This document shows positions 28,220 through 39,619 of a stretch of DNA of 64,000 nt, one piece after another (the first letter of the stretch is position 1; every line of letters begins with the position of its first letter). The stretch comes from Gigantopelta aegis (lineage: Eukaryota > Mollusca > Gastropoda > Neomphalida > Peltospiridae), in NCBI RefSeq assembly GCF_016097555.1, contig NC_054706.1, positions 43,996,004 to 44,060,003 on the forward strand, given 5' to 3'. Made by a program: the position numbers and the translations under genes. The notes under the pieces were generated by a model. The model was not told the DNA's origin, ran no database searches, and saw nothing but the letters and a program-made list of their open reading frames with translations.

Positions 28220-29800
28220 TACCGGCCTCGGTGGCGTCGTGGCAGGCCATCGATCTACAGGCTGGTAGGTACTGGATTCGGATCCCAGTCGAGGCATGGG
28301 ATTTTTAATCCAGATACCGACTCCAAACCCTGAGTGAATGCTCCGCAAGGCTCAATGGGTAGATGTAAACCACTTGCACCGACCAGTGATCCATAACTGG
28401 TTCAACAAAGGTCATGGTTTGTGCTATCCTGCCTGTGGGAAGCGCAAATAAAAGATCCCTTGCTGCTAATCGGAAGAGTAGCCCATGTAGTGGCGACAGC
28501 GGGTTTCCTCTCAAAATCTGTGTGGTCCTTAAAGGAGGGGACAATTAAGGCATTTGGCCTGGTAAGCATATTCAACGATATATAATGCACATTATTGTTT
28601 AATGTCAATAAGTATAATCGTATATTTAATTAATAAAACGGTTAAATGTGACGGCTATTATATATAACGGGCGCAGCCATTTTGTACCATCCCAGTGAAT
28701 ACGTCCTCTGGTGAGCTGGTGGTTACGTAATACTTAACGTGTCACGTCAGGAATTAGTCTTCGAACTGAAGAAGCAAAACATACCTGATTTTTACAGATG
28801 CATCGCAATGTTCTGTAATTATATCCATCCCAGTAAGCCAGCACCAATTATATATTATTTTTCAATAAAAAATAAACCACCATTGTCAAAGTGTTGAAAT
28901 AACTATTATGTTTCGTACATAAATTAACCCACGTACTGAAACAATAATCGGAGTGTTTTCTTGGTTAATTGGTCTTTTCTTTCCGTGGCCTTTCTGTGGT
29001 TCCTGATTGGCAGGTGTATATTCAGACGGTCCCCAGACACCGTGTCTAGACACACTAAAAAGACGTGCCTCTTTTATGAAGATCACAGGGTATTGTGTGA
29101 TAACAGCACGGATACACCTCAAATCGTAATGGACATTACCAACCGCCCTACTTTATTACTGTAAGTAATTCTGTAAAACCCTTGATTAAGTAGACTTTCC
29201 CATCTAAAATCACAAAACTGACCAATTATGTCGTCCCAAACAAAAGAAAAGTATCACTTGGGTATCGTGAGTGGTAGTTTTTGCTCGAACGTGCCCTACC
29301 AATAGGCCTAATAGTATGTATTTTTTCTTTGGATTTTTTAAAAAAGAAAAATACTATAACTCCATTTCGTTCTATTGATGTAACCTGAAATATATTTTGT
29401 TAAATAGTTTATTATACTATCAAGTCATTTATGTTGTTTTACAACTCAGGTTGATGAAAGCTAAGCGCCTTGTCGTAAATTAGAGCGTTTGTTTACACTG
29501 TGCATATAGAAGATGGACGTAGCTGACGTCACTTCGCCCCAAGCTATACCACCGGACGTCACAAAAATTAAACAATATGGCTGCCCCCAGTTAGCGGAAA
29601 TAATCATGGTTTTTTATTAACTCTAAAATTACGCGTTTTTCATTTGTTAAAGTGTCAGTATGTGTTGGTGGTCCGGGTATGCATCTTTACAACACATACG
29701 GCTCTTGTTTGAGTTGACCCTACCTTTAACCATATGTCTGACGCCATATAACCGTAATAAAATGTGTTGAGTGCGTCGTTAAATAAAACACTTCTTTCTT
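28220..29800 (+). repeat. SINE, head 2 / tail B, split by a TTAA element
   Basis: The head 'ccggcctcggtggcgtcgtg' and central 'gtagtggcgacagcgggttt' run to 28532. Tail B 'ccatatgtctgacgccatat' resumes at 29730. The target duplication tttttctgctt flanks it (ending 28219, and 29801-29811). Confidence 0.82.
28533..29725. mobile_element. TTAA-flanked non-autonomous element, 1,193 bp
   Basis: It is inserted at TTAA (28529-28532 and 29726-29729) in the SINE, whose sequence is otherwise continuous. The ends 'aggaggggacaa' and (inverted) 'aggtagggtcaa' match at 9 of 12 positions. No transposase-like ORF is visible. Confidence 0.75.
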
Positions 29801-30101
29801 TTTTTCTGCTTAAAATATTAGTGGCTGTATACTAAACGTGTTTTGATCGTTCTAATATTTGTACTAGGTTAAATTTCATTGTATTTCCTAAAATATTTGT
29901 TTTTCGTACGGTACGAAATTATTTGAAGACAAAATCCAGTTTGGGCTTCTTACAAATATTAAGACGACCAGAAACACATTGAATATACAGACACTGATAT
30001 TCTAACCAAGAAAATATATTTAATATGCCGGTTTAATCGTAGAAATATTTTATTAGTCGGAAACATCTTACAATACAGCAAACTCAGGAATGTCCCTTTA
30101 A

Positions 30102-31403
30102 CTTATTAATGCTGTTCATTACTATACTTTGGCACACAGCCAATATTTCTTTTACGTGTTTTGCACGTTATGTTTGCTAATCACACTATCGATGACTTGC
30201 AAATAACATTGACAATTGTGTATTGACTTCACCTGAGGCAAGAAGGAACATATCGGAAACCTGCTTTTGTATACTGAACCAAAGCAGAAACTTGACGAGT
30301 GAAAAAACCAACGATACAAATAAATACAAAGCTGAGCTGATGAATGTGAACATATTTCGATTTTAGAATATGTTAGGCATATTACAACATTAATAGAAGT
30401 ATGCAGTTAGGTTCGTCACCCACATTCACTGATATCAGCATGGGGTCGAATTTTGAATTCACAAAGATAGGTGGTTCAGTTCTGTAATGTGTATGCTCCC
30501 CCACCCCCACCCCCTCCCCTTGACACCCACAACAGCAAGACAGCTTCTCCTCACTAAATGTCTGGAGATTCGAACACCTCATTCAGTATCCGACTCCATT
30601 GCAGCATCAACACGCAAGTTCCTGTAGCGTCTGAAATTCGATTGCGAATATGCCTCCCAATCATGTCCCAGATATATCAGTATCACTCAATGTTAGTTTT
30701 GTTTCAATAAACTTCAACAATGGGAAACAGCGTTTGCGTATCAAATACGTTTCTGAATGCGCATCCACATTAAGAGGTCTTCGTTAAGATCAGCAACTGT
30801 TTGTGGATCGAAATTCAACTCCAGTTGTGGAGGAGACAAAATTTCTAACAAACGGCTGTCGTTAGTTCAGCCTCAAAATATGGCCAAAAAAAGAAAGACT
30901 TTTAACAGGTATTGGCTGATATGGGTTGTCTGTACAGGATTGGATCATACGCGTACGAGACAGGGGGGCAGTCTAGTGCTGGAGCAAAACCTCAAATTCG
31001 AGCAAAAATTATACAGATATTCGGGAACAATTTGCTAACCTGAGACCTTTTCACCTGGTGATTCGTTTGCAAAGCTATATAACTGTTTGGTAGTAATGCT
31101 AATTATGAATAAATGTTGTTATCCAGATTTGTTATCCAGATTTGGGCATTTTCGTTTAATTCGGCCAAAAGCCAGCCTACAAAAATGGGAGCCCGTACGC
31201 CTATGGACTGGATTAATGCTTAGTTGTTATGGCTAGCAATAAAGAGTATTCTCATCAGAGTATTCTCACCCAGTGACTGTTGAGACGCCTTGCTGCATCA
31301 AAAATCTTGTTATAAACACCCATCTGAAGTCGTGTTCTGAAACAGTGAAGGTTATACTATACTATAACTTACAGACAATTACCTGGTTTATTTTCTTTTA
31401 TTG
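30102..31403. other. mostly unrecognised
   Basis: Holds the uncertain exon at 30233-30336 (listed separately). A plus-strand stretch at 30757-31038 contains SNKRLSLVQPQNMAKKRKTF, vaguely like the start of a hAT/zinc-finger transposase but too short to call. Confidence 0.35.
30233..30336 (-). CDS. possible additional MFS exon (uncertain)
   Basis: It has AG and GT borders ('attcatcag' / gtgaagt) and 104 nt open in more than one frame. One frame (SALYLFVSLVFSLVKFLLWF) looks like a TM helix but does not phase with the next known exon. Another frame does phase but is less membrane-like. Treat it as a hypothesis. Confidence 0.25.
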
Positions 31404-32029
31404 TAGGGGAAGCTTGGGAGAGTTGGGCCACAGGGAGAGTTGAGCCACCCCTAATATCATTGTCATAGCTCGTTGTTTGAGACAGGTGCTGCCATCTATT
31501 TGAAGCACTAAGCATTATCTTTCTATTGATATAAGGGACTTGAATTTCCAGGCTCTTGTCCATATATTGTGGACAAAAATACATTTTTCGCACAAAAGAC
31601 ACAATTTTTACTCCAAGGTAAGCATTTTTATATCTCTTAAACAGTATATAGAACACTGTTCTAGTGTATTCTGCGTGATAGCTGTGAGTCTTCTTCCATC
31701 AAGGCATTTTTGAAATCCATGTGATCACCGCCCAAGATAAAAATTTGGTTGAAATTAAAAATGGTGAGACTTGGGAGAGTTGGGACAGTCCAGGGTGGGA
31801 GGGTTGGGCAATGGCCCAACTCTCCCCGCATGGTGTCCCAACTCTCCCATTATTTACATTTGATGAATAATCCTTTCTTTAAAGCTTATTAATTTGACTA
31901 CATGCTGTTACGGATTATTATTAACAGATAGTGTGTGGGAGAATTATTGTGGGCCTAGATCAAAGTACTGCATATTATACTGAAATGTTTCTTCAAGTTT
32001 GCTTTAGTGATGTCAGTATTTTTTTTCAG

Positions 32030-34705
32030 ATGCCACGAAAATATAAAAGAATATCCAATAGAGGGGCACCAGAGGACGTTCTACATAGAGCAAGTGAACA
32101 AGTAAAGGGAGGAAGTAGCATCCGTGCAGCTGCTAATGACTTTAATATTGCAAGAATGACCCTCACGAGATACATGGATAAGTGTAATGCACAAACTGGA
32201 CAGCATGATGAACGAAATGAAGCTTTTGGCTATGAAAAATGTCGACTGACAAACATGATTTTTTCTGCAGTGATGGAAGATGACTTGGCGACACATATCA
32301 AGACTTTAGCGGAACAATTTCACGGACTTAGTAGGAATAAATGTCGCTCACTGATTTTTGAATATGCTATGAGAAACAATGTGACGGTGCCTAATTCGTG
32401 GAAAGAAAATGGAATGACTGGTGAACACTTTTGGATATCATTTAAAGAAAGAAATCATCTTGCAATCCGAACACCAGAGGCAACATCTCTCGCCAGGGCA
32501 AGTGCCTTCAATCGTTATAACGTTGGCAAATTTTATGATAACCTCGGACAAGTTATGGACCTGCACAAATTTGAATGTCATGATATCTACAACTGCGACG
32601 AGACGGGGTGTACTACAGTTTCGCCGCCTGAAAACATTGTGGCTAAACAAGGAGTTAAACAAGTGGGGTCAATCACCTCTGCAGAAAAGGGGCAACTTGT
32701 CACCGCCGTGTACACCATTAACGCGGCAGGTAGCGTCGTTCCACCAATGCTTATTTTCCCACGGAAAAACGTCCGAGATTATTTCACCAAAAATGGTCCC
32801 CCCGGGTGTATTGGAGGTGCAAATCCAAGTGGATGGATCAATGAAGAGCTATTCTTGGGTTATCTGAAACATTTCATACGCCATACAAGATGCAGCAAGG
32901 AGAAGAAAGTTTTGCTGATCTTAGATAATCACGAGACTCATATCTCTCTTGCAGTCATCGACTTGGCTAAAGAAAATGGTGTAATATTATTAACAATACC
33001 ACCACACACTAGTCACAAGTTACAACCTCTGGATGTGAGCTGTTTTAAACCTTTCAAGACGGCATATGCTCGACCTGTTGAAAATTGGATGCGTTCAAAT
33101 CCAGGAAAAACAATTACGATCTATGAAATCCCTGAATTCACTTCTCATGCTCAGTTGCATGGTCTTACTGCCAAAAACATTATTTCTGCGTTTCAAAGTA
33201 CAGGAATTTACCCCTACAACCGGGATGTGTTCAGTGAAACCGACTTTGCGCCAGCCACAGTAACTAATAGAGATCTTCCAGAGGAATTAGAGGGAAATGT
33301 TGAACTGCTAGTTCCTTCTGAACAAACCACTGAAACCCCCAAGGCAGGTTCAAGTACTACAGAACCACCAGCTGTCCAGCCAGGTCCACGTACTACAGAA
33401 CCACTAGTTGTCCAGCCAGGTCCAACTACTACAGAACCACCAGCTGTCCAGCCAGGTTCAAGTACTACAGAACCACCAGCTGTCCAGCCAGGTTCAAGTA
33501 CTACAGAACCACCAGCTGTCCAGCCAGGTCCACGTACTACAGAACCACTAGTTGTCCAGCCAGGTCCAACTACTACAGAACCACCAGCTGTCCAGCCAGG
33601 TTCAAGTACTACAGAACCACCAGCTGTCCAGCCAGGTTCAAGTACTACAGAACCACCAGCTGTCCAGCCAGGTCCACGTACTACATAACCACCAGTTGTC
33701 CAGCCAGGTCCAACTACTACAGAACCACCAGCTGTCCAGCCAGGTTCAAGTACTACAGAACCACCAGCTGTCCAGCCAGGTTCAAGTACTACAGAACCAC
33801 CAGCTGTCCAGCCAGGTCCACGTACTACAGAACCACCAGCTGTCCAGCCAGGTCCACGTACTACAGAACCACCAGCTGTCCAGCCAGGTCCAAGTACTAC
33901 AGAACCACCAGCTGTCCAGCCAGGTCCACATACTACAGAACCACCATCTGCCCAGCCAGGTCCACGTACTACAGAACCACTAGTTGTCCAGCCAGGTCCA
34001 AGTACTACAGAACCACCAGCTGCCAAACCAGGTCCAAGTTCCCTAGGAACACCAGCTTCCCAACCAGGGCCAAGTAACACTTATGTATCACCTGCTGATA
34101 TTGTTCCACTGCCAAAAGCTGGGCCACGAAAAGTCACCAACAGAGGTCGCAAAAGAGGGGATACAAACATTTTAACCAATACCCCAGTACGCAATAGTAT
34201 AGCTGAGGCACTAGCTGCCAGTCAAACTAACAAACGGAAGGCCAAACAACCAGTCAAACCCAAAGCAAGAAAGAAGTTGTTTAAAAGTAAAGCAAAAAAA
34301 TGCCAAACTCCATCAACTTCATCAGAGGAAAGTGGTTCTGATGATGTGAAATTCACAGAAAGTGGTGATAGCGATGTTGATGACCTAGATTGTGAAATTA
34401 TTGAAGGTGATTTTGCAGTTGTAAAATTTGAGTCTGCCAAATCACGTATTGTGCATTATATAGCACGGATTGATGTCATTGATGGGGATGAGTGTGAAGG
34501 GGTTTTCCTTAAACGAGAATTCAGTCGTCAGCAGACGACACCTACATTTTGCATCAACAACAATGATAATGCATCATTTCCTAAGAATGACATCATCATG
34601 AAGCTTCCTGCGCCTAAACAGCTTGGTGGCACAGCTCGTCGAGCAGGAAAATTTTCATTTCCTTGTGACTTCACACTATGGGATTTCCACTCATCCCTTT
34701 ATTAA
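32030..34705 (+). CDS. pogo/Tigger-like transposase (one in-frame stop)
   Basis: Start chosen at 32030 (MPRKYKR), just after 'ttttttttcag', rather than the upstream ATG at 31931. Order: a basic N-terminus and psq/HTH region (residues about 10-55, EQVKGGSSIRAAANDFNIAR), a CENP-B-type second DNA-binding region to about 150, then a DDE_1 catalytic domain with D190 (YNCDETG), D299 (LILDNHETH) and D335 (HKLQPLDVS), i.e. DD35D, typical of pogo. Next comes a proline-rich 12-residue repeat, (S/P)TTEPPAVQPG, about 19 times over residues 440-670. The tail has a basic region, an acidic Ser-rich patch (SSEESGSDDVKFTESGDSDV) and a small C-terminal domain. A TAA at 33686-33688 (GAA to TAA inside the repeat) cuts the product at 552 aa. 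The frame then stays open to 34705 (891 codons). The catalytic domain lies wholly before the stop. Confidence 0.88.
33350..34045 (+). repeat. 36-bp coding minisatellite in the transposase
   Basis: Units such as 'actacagaaccaccagctgt' plus 'ccagccaggtcc', with 36-bp periodicity, encode the TTEPPAVQPG repeat. Near-identical units indicate recent expansion. The absence of stops on the other strand yields a spurious 288-codon antisense frame. Confidence 0.93.
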
Positions 34706-35486
34706 AACATCAATAAACCTACCACCACTTTCTGTGAATTTCACATCATCAGTATTATTTTTCTCCGATTGTTACACTGAAAGTACTTTTCTGACCAAGC
34801 TATCAGTGACATCATTAAAACATTATTGAACTTGAATATTTTACCGATTTAAGTTGATTCGTCCTAGTGGAGTGCTACTGGACCAATTGTACCTACTCGT
34901 AGTCATGGGATTGACTATGATTCTCAATATTGTTTTTAAGCTTCTGTTTGGGATCTGAACGATACTTTTCTAGTTACATGCTGTTTAAAGGGTCATTTTA
35001 TAAGTTTGGAAATAAATTGAGACCATTTTCCTTCACTGGATAGTTGTTTTATTCTGTACATTTTCTGTCCCAAGTCTCCCTTTTGTGGCCCAACTCTCCT
35101 TGAACATGGCCCAACTCTCACCACCCCCAGGGAGAGTTGGGCCAAAATGACACCTTTTGAAAATCACCTTCACCTTCTACAGGTTGGCCTGCATACGGAA
35201 CCAGCTAGTACATATATGTATTTTAATATCTGTACATGTCATAATCACATTAAGCAATTATCGGCCATGAATAGGAAGATTGCAATATGTTAAAATGTGA
35301 AAAGTGGCCCAACTCTCCCAAGCTTCCCCTACTCAGGTAGCAGCAGAGGGAACGAAACAGCATATGTGTTTAGTATGTGTTTAGCGAGACCTCGAATATG
35401 TGTATGTGTTTAACGAGACCTCGAGACCTCGGCACATTTTAAACTACGGCATGCTCGCTTGTCTTTGGAATCTGTGTTCTGCCAAG

Positions 35487-35557
35487 TTACGGTATTGAAT
35501 ATGCTTACGGATTCTACTTCACTCTTGGAAGTTTTATATTATTTTGGTATATTGCTG
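35487..35557 (+). CDS. transmembrane exon of an unidentified host gene (possibly claudin/tetraspan-like)
   Basis: The acceptor is 'tctgtgttctgccaag' and the donor gtgaga. The exon has 71 nt (1 in, 1 out). It encodes YGIEYAYGFYFTLGSFILFW-YIA, a clean membrane helix. It phases exactly with the exon at 35731. No upstream exon was found; the pogo element ends 155 bp before it. The claudin/PMP22-like idea rests only on the shape of a last helix followed by a short tail. Confidence 0.45.
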
Positions 35558-35591
35558 GTGAGAGGGTTAATGCAGATTATCCTCAATTTTG

Positions 35592-35666
35592 GGAGGGGGG
35601 GGGGGGGGGGTGAACCTTCCTTTTATGGGCGAACATTGCTTTCTTTTTTTTATTGGGGGGGGGGGG
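35592..35666. repeat. two poly-G runs
   Basis: G runs at about 35592-35610 and 35656-35666 within the short intron between the two exons of the tail gene. Confidence 0.85.
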
Positions 35667-35730
35667 TATATTGCCGGCGTTGATTCTGAACGACAAAATC
35701 ACTAACATATTCAAACTGGCAGCCCTACAG

Positions 35731-36050
35731 GACGTTTGACCAGATCGTGGCGGTATCTTTCTACAAACGGCCATTCTCCAGAAAAATACACCCTTTGTAC
35801 TTCCTCTGTCGGAGGGGCGGGTCGTAGCCCAGTGGTAAAGCGACCGCTTGATGCGCGGTCGGTTTGGGATCAATCCCCGTCGTTGGGCCCATTTGGGCTA
35901 TTTCTCGTTCCAGCCAGTACACCACGATTGGTATATCAAAAGCCGTGGTATGTGCTGTCCCATGTGTGGGATGGAGCATATAAAATATCCCTTGCTACTA
36001 ATGTAGCGGGTTTCCTCTCTAAGACTATATGTCAAAATTACCACGTTTAA
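35731..36050 (+). CDS. terminal exon extended into a SINE
   Basis: The acceptor is 'ggcagccctacag'. With the preceding exon the frame reads G-RLTRSWRYLSTNGHSPEKYT-LCTSSVGG and then enters the SINE inserted at 35815. It continues about 77 codons to a TAA at 36048-36050. Without the SINE, the frame would have ended three codons later (LPL-stop, TAA at 36144-36146 after the right target duplication). The SINE thus replaces the last residues with a SINE-encoded tail, if this exon is real. Confidence 0.4.
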
Positions 36051-36118
36051 CATGCAATAGCCGATGATTAATAAATCAATGTGCTTTAGTGGTGTCGTTA
36101 AACAAAACAAACTTCTTC
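35815..36118 (+). repeat. SINE, head 1 / tail A, full length
   Basis: The head 'tcgtagcccagtggtaaagc' and tail 'aatagccgatgattaataaa' are flanked by the duplication ttcctctgtcggag (35801-35814 and 36119-36132). Confidence 0.92.
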
Positions 36119-36790
36119 TTCCTCTGTCGGAGGACTGCCACTATAAAGACTGGTTTCTGACAAATCTCAACCAGTACAAGACAGAGCCCAATGGATAGTT
36201 CAATAGCTGTGTTAATCGTATTATTAGACATGACGTACCGAAAGCGGCTGATTCTGTGCATATTAATAAGACGTAGGTAAAAACAAACCAAGCTGAAGTT
36301 GAACCGGTTTGGTTAGGCTATGTATGACATGTGGTCGAATTTAAATTCCCAGAGGTCGACCATATAACCTATGGTATGTACTGTCCTGCATGTAAAAATA
36401 ATTTGTTGCTATTTGGTAAGAGTAGCCTATGTGACACTAACGGTTTCATCTAATAGTCGTACTTTAAAATGTGCTGATGTGTTGCTAAATATATATTTTC
36501 CAAAATGGACGAAGAATATTAACCAAAACTTTTTTGTTATCTGTAAGCATGTCAGTACATAAAATCAGTGTAAAGAAAAACACCCGTGATATCGATCACA
36601 TGTTGACCCACATTTTCTACAGGTTTGAGCCCGTCGCGTGATACAAGTGCATTGAGTGTTAACAACGGAGTAGTGTCTTGCTATTATTACACCACATAAA
36701 TTATTTATATATATACCATAATACCTCTATCTCTATCTATCACTCTATCTCTATCTCTTTCTATCTTTTTCTCTCTCGCTCTCTGGTCTC

Positions 36791-36850
36791 TCCGCCATAT
36801 AACCGTAAATAAAATGTGTTGAGTGCGTCTTTAGTTACATAAAACAATTC
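36791..36850 (+). repeat. SINE tail B fragment
   Basis: 'cgccatataaccgtaaataa' then 'gtgttgagtgcgtcttta', truncated at the 5' side. Confidence 0.75.
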
Positions 36851-36855
36851 CTCTG

Positions 36856-36859
<4 letters not shown>

Positions 36860-36937
<78 letters not shown>

Positions 36938-37184
36938 CTCTATCTTTTTCTTTTTCTCTCTCTATGTCACAATCTTTTTCTCGGTCTCATTCTTTCTCCC
37001 CCTATCTTACTCTGTATCCTTCTGTATGGTATATATATATATATATATATATTATATCGCGTATATATATATAATATATATCTGGGTGTTTCTGTTTTTT
37101 CTCCTCGCTCTCATTTTTTCTCTTTTTCCTATATCTTACTCTGTGTCCCCTCCCTCCTCTCTCTCTCCTCTCTCTCTCTCTCAT

Positions 37185-37254
<70 letters not shown>
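36860..37254. repeat. (CT)n microsatellites with (TA)n between
   Basis: (CT)n at about 36860-36932 and 37192-37253, with TA runs at about 37028-37080. The open frames here are artefacts. Confidence 0.95.
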
Positions 37255-37258
<4 letters not shown>

Positions 37259-37328
37259 GGCACGTAAATGGGGCGAATCTAACCGAATAGAGTTTTCAGG
37301 TAACGTTTAAGACAAGCATGTCATTTAC

Positions 37329-37370
37329 CTTTGAGTGGCTCCCAAAATCCACAGAATATCAACCGACAAC
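37329..37370 (-). CDS. candidate MFS exon (phase-compatible with 8903-8947)
   Basis: Minus strand, acceptor 'tatttatag', donor gtaaat, 42 nt (1 in, 2 out). Read after the plus-strand exon d it completes the Val codon and gives VLSVDILWILGATQ. This joining is only possible if the contig 10480-40522 is inverted relative to its left neighbour. The short exon could be chance. Confidence 0.22.
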
Positions 37371-37454
37371 CTATAAATAGAAATTCAGTACTTCGTTATT
37401 TTAAACTACCAATTATAATATACAGAATGACCATCAATTAAAATGTTGATTGAT

Positions 37455-37545
37455 TAAAACATATTTTATTGCTTTTTAAAGAACAAATGGATTAGGCACA
37501 AGTTATACAACTCACTAGGCCTTCTCCATAATACATACATGTCAC
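37455..37545 (-). repeat. LINE-like 3' end, 'ATAAAATATGTTT' family
   Basis: 'attaaaacatattttattgc', then 'aaatggattaggcacaagtt' and 'actaggccttctccataata', as at 45935-46115. Confidence 0.55.
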
Positions 37546-37619
37546 GACAGTACTATATTTTTGCAATTTAAATATGAACAGAAATAAATGTTATTGAAAA
37601 AGAGAAAGAAAGAAAGAAT

Positions 37620-38130
37620 AAAGGAAACGGAGAAAAGACGCAATAAAGTGTTCTCTGTGTTCGATAATTAGACAGCAGGTTTGCTAAAATAAAACACAAA
37701 ACGTAAAACACAACAAGGCATCGCAATGATTACGTAATGGCTAAAAAAATAATAATAACAATAAAATAAATAAATAGTAATACATAATTTTAAAAAGCTA
37801 TGCATTGTGTTTGTTATTTGTCTTATCTTTGAAGCAAGAAAGTAGAAATTATGGCTAAAAATCAACAGAGTGAATCGGGGCAATATGAGATGAATTACAG
37901 CAAACAATATTCTTTTTAACTGTCTCAACAGACAAGAGAATTGGGTAAATGAACGGAGTATCAGCTGATACTGTTTGTGACATTACTGAACTTTATAGTT
38001 CACTACATTATTATCAATTTATAAATTTGTATAAATCAATAAAATAAAATATATAAAAGTATTTTTATGATTTAACAATTTTTAAACAAATACGGTAGTA
38101 GCACAAATTGACTTAATTATTTTATAAGAG
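37620..38130. other. nothing recognised
   Basis: AT-rich sequence before the 48-bp array. No gene or RNA is recognised. Confidence 0.45.
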
Positions 38131-38149
38131 TATGAATTTTGTACTGTGT

Positions 38150-39085
38150 GTTAATTATGGGCAAGTGTATTAAGTAATTACTGTTTACCTGTATTAATGA
38201 ATAAATGTGCTGTGTACCTGTATTAATGAATAAATGTGCTGTGTTCCTGTATTAATTTATTATGTAAGTATTAATTAATTACTTTGTAAGTATATTAATT
38301 TCTAACTGTTAGCATATTAATTAATTACCTGGTAAATGTATTAGTTAATTAATGTGCAAGTGTATAATGAATAAATTTGAAAAGTATTAATTAATTACTG
38401 TGTAAATATATTAATTACTATATATGTGTATTAATTAATTACTGAACAAGTGTATTAAATAACTACCATATAAGTGTATTAATTACTGAGTAAGTGTATT
38501 AAATAACTACCATATAAGTGTATTAATTACTGAGTAAGTGTATTAAATAACTACCATATAAGTGTATTAATTACTGAGTAAGTGTATTAAATAACTACTA
38601 TATAAGTGTATTAATTAATTACTGAGTAAATGTATTAAATAACTACTATATAAGTGTATTAATTAATTAATGAGTAAGTGTATTAAATAACTACTATATA
38701 AGTGTATTAATTAATTACTGAGTAAATGTATTAAATAACTACTATATATGTGTATTAATTAATTACTGAGTAAGTGTATTAAATAATTACTATATATGTG
38801 TATTAATTATTTACTGTGTAAATGTATTAATTACTATATAAGTGTATTAATTAATTACTGAGTAAGTGTATTAAATAACTACTATATATGGGTGTTAATT
38901 AATTACTGAGTAAGTGTATTAAATAACTACTATATAAGTGTATTAATTAATTACTGTGTAAATGTATTAATTACTATATAAGTGTATTAATTAATTACTG
39001 AGTAAGTGTATTAAATAACTACTATATAAGTGTATTAATTAATTAAAGAGTAAATGTATTAATTAACTACTGTGTAAGTATATTA
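38150..39085. repeat. 48-bp AT-rich tandem array, about 19 units with deletions
   Basis: The unit contains 'gtgtattaattaattactga' and 'taagtgtattaaataactac'. Units vary through small deletions (for example the shorter form at 38460-38600). Confidence 0.9.
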
Positions 39086-39227
39086 CTTTCTCAGTTCAAA
39101 CTGTAACCCTGGAAAACGGTTATTATTGCTACATGAGATACACCGGTTATCTCCCTTAAACTAATATCTACTGATCTCAAGAGAAGATGCTAAGATTTTT
39201 CCTTTTAGCTGAGGAAAAAAAGAAGAA

Positions 39228-39502
39228 GTTTGTTTTGTTTAACGATACCACCAGAACACATTTATTTATTAATAATCGGCTATTGAATGTCAAACATTGT
39301 TAATCTTGACATACAGTCTTAGAGAAGGAAAAAACCGCTACATTGTTTTATTAGTAGCAAGGGGATATTTATATGCACCATCCTACAGACAGGATTAGCA
39401 CATACCACAGCCTTTGATAAACCAGTTGTGGTGCACTGGCTGGAACGAGAATAGCCCATTGGGGGCCCCACCGACGGGGATCGATCCCAAACCGACAGCA
39501 CA
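39228..39502 (-). repeat. SINE, head 1 / tail A
   Basis: 'tgtttaacgataccaccaga' and 'aataatcggctattgaatgt' on the left, 'cgacggggatcgatcccaaa' at the right. The very start of the head is missing. Confidence 0.87.
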
Positions 39503-39619
39503 TTATTATTTATCATCACTACTATCATTACCATTACCATTACTACTACTGTGTCGTTATTTCACGCGTATAGGGACAATGTATAAGATGTAATTTTACT
39601 TAAAATTAAAACAGAAGAG

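Larger units (their letters stand above)
28123..30097. mobile_element. TTAA-flanked MITE, family 'TTCCTGAG', with nested insertions
   Basis: The left part (28123-28219) and right part (29811-30097) are colinear with the 370-bp element at 7313-7682. TTAA occurs at 28119-28122 and 30098-30101. A SINE (28220-29800) splits it. Confidence 0.82.
31406..35329 (+). mobile_element. pogo-type DNA transposon, complete, 3,924 bp
   Basis: Perfect 25-bp terminal inverted repeats (31406-31430 and 35305-35329) start 'ggggaagcttgggagagttg', with TA duplications at 31404-31405 and 35330-35331. Extra copies of the gggagagttgggcc core lie subterminally (31434-31446, about 31772-31850, about 35085-35145) in both orientations and are probably transposase-binding sites. 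One transposase gene lies inside. Identical TIRs imply a young insertion. Confidence 0.93.

Noticed and set aside
33214-34080. Long minus-strand open frame (288 codons, GPGWTAGGSVV repeats) opposite the transposase
   Set aside because: It is the antisense of the 36-bp coding minisatellite. Its length follows from a stop-free repeat whose period is a multiple of three.
36076-36291. Minus-strand membrane-like frame (AIELSIGLCLVLVEICQKPV)
   Set aside because: It overlaps the better-supported plus-strand terminal exon and a SINE, and its phase does not fit the neighbouring MFS exons.
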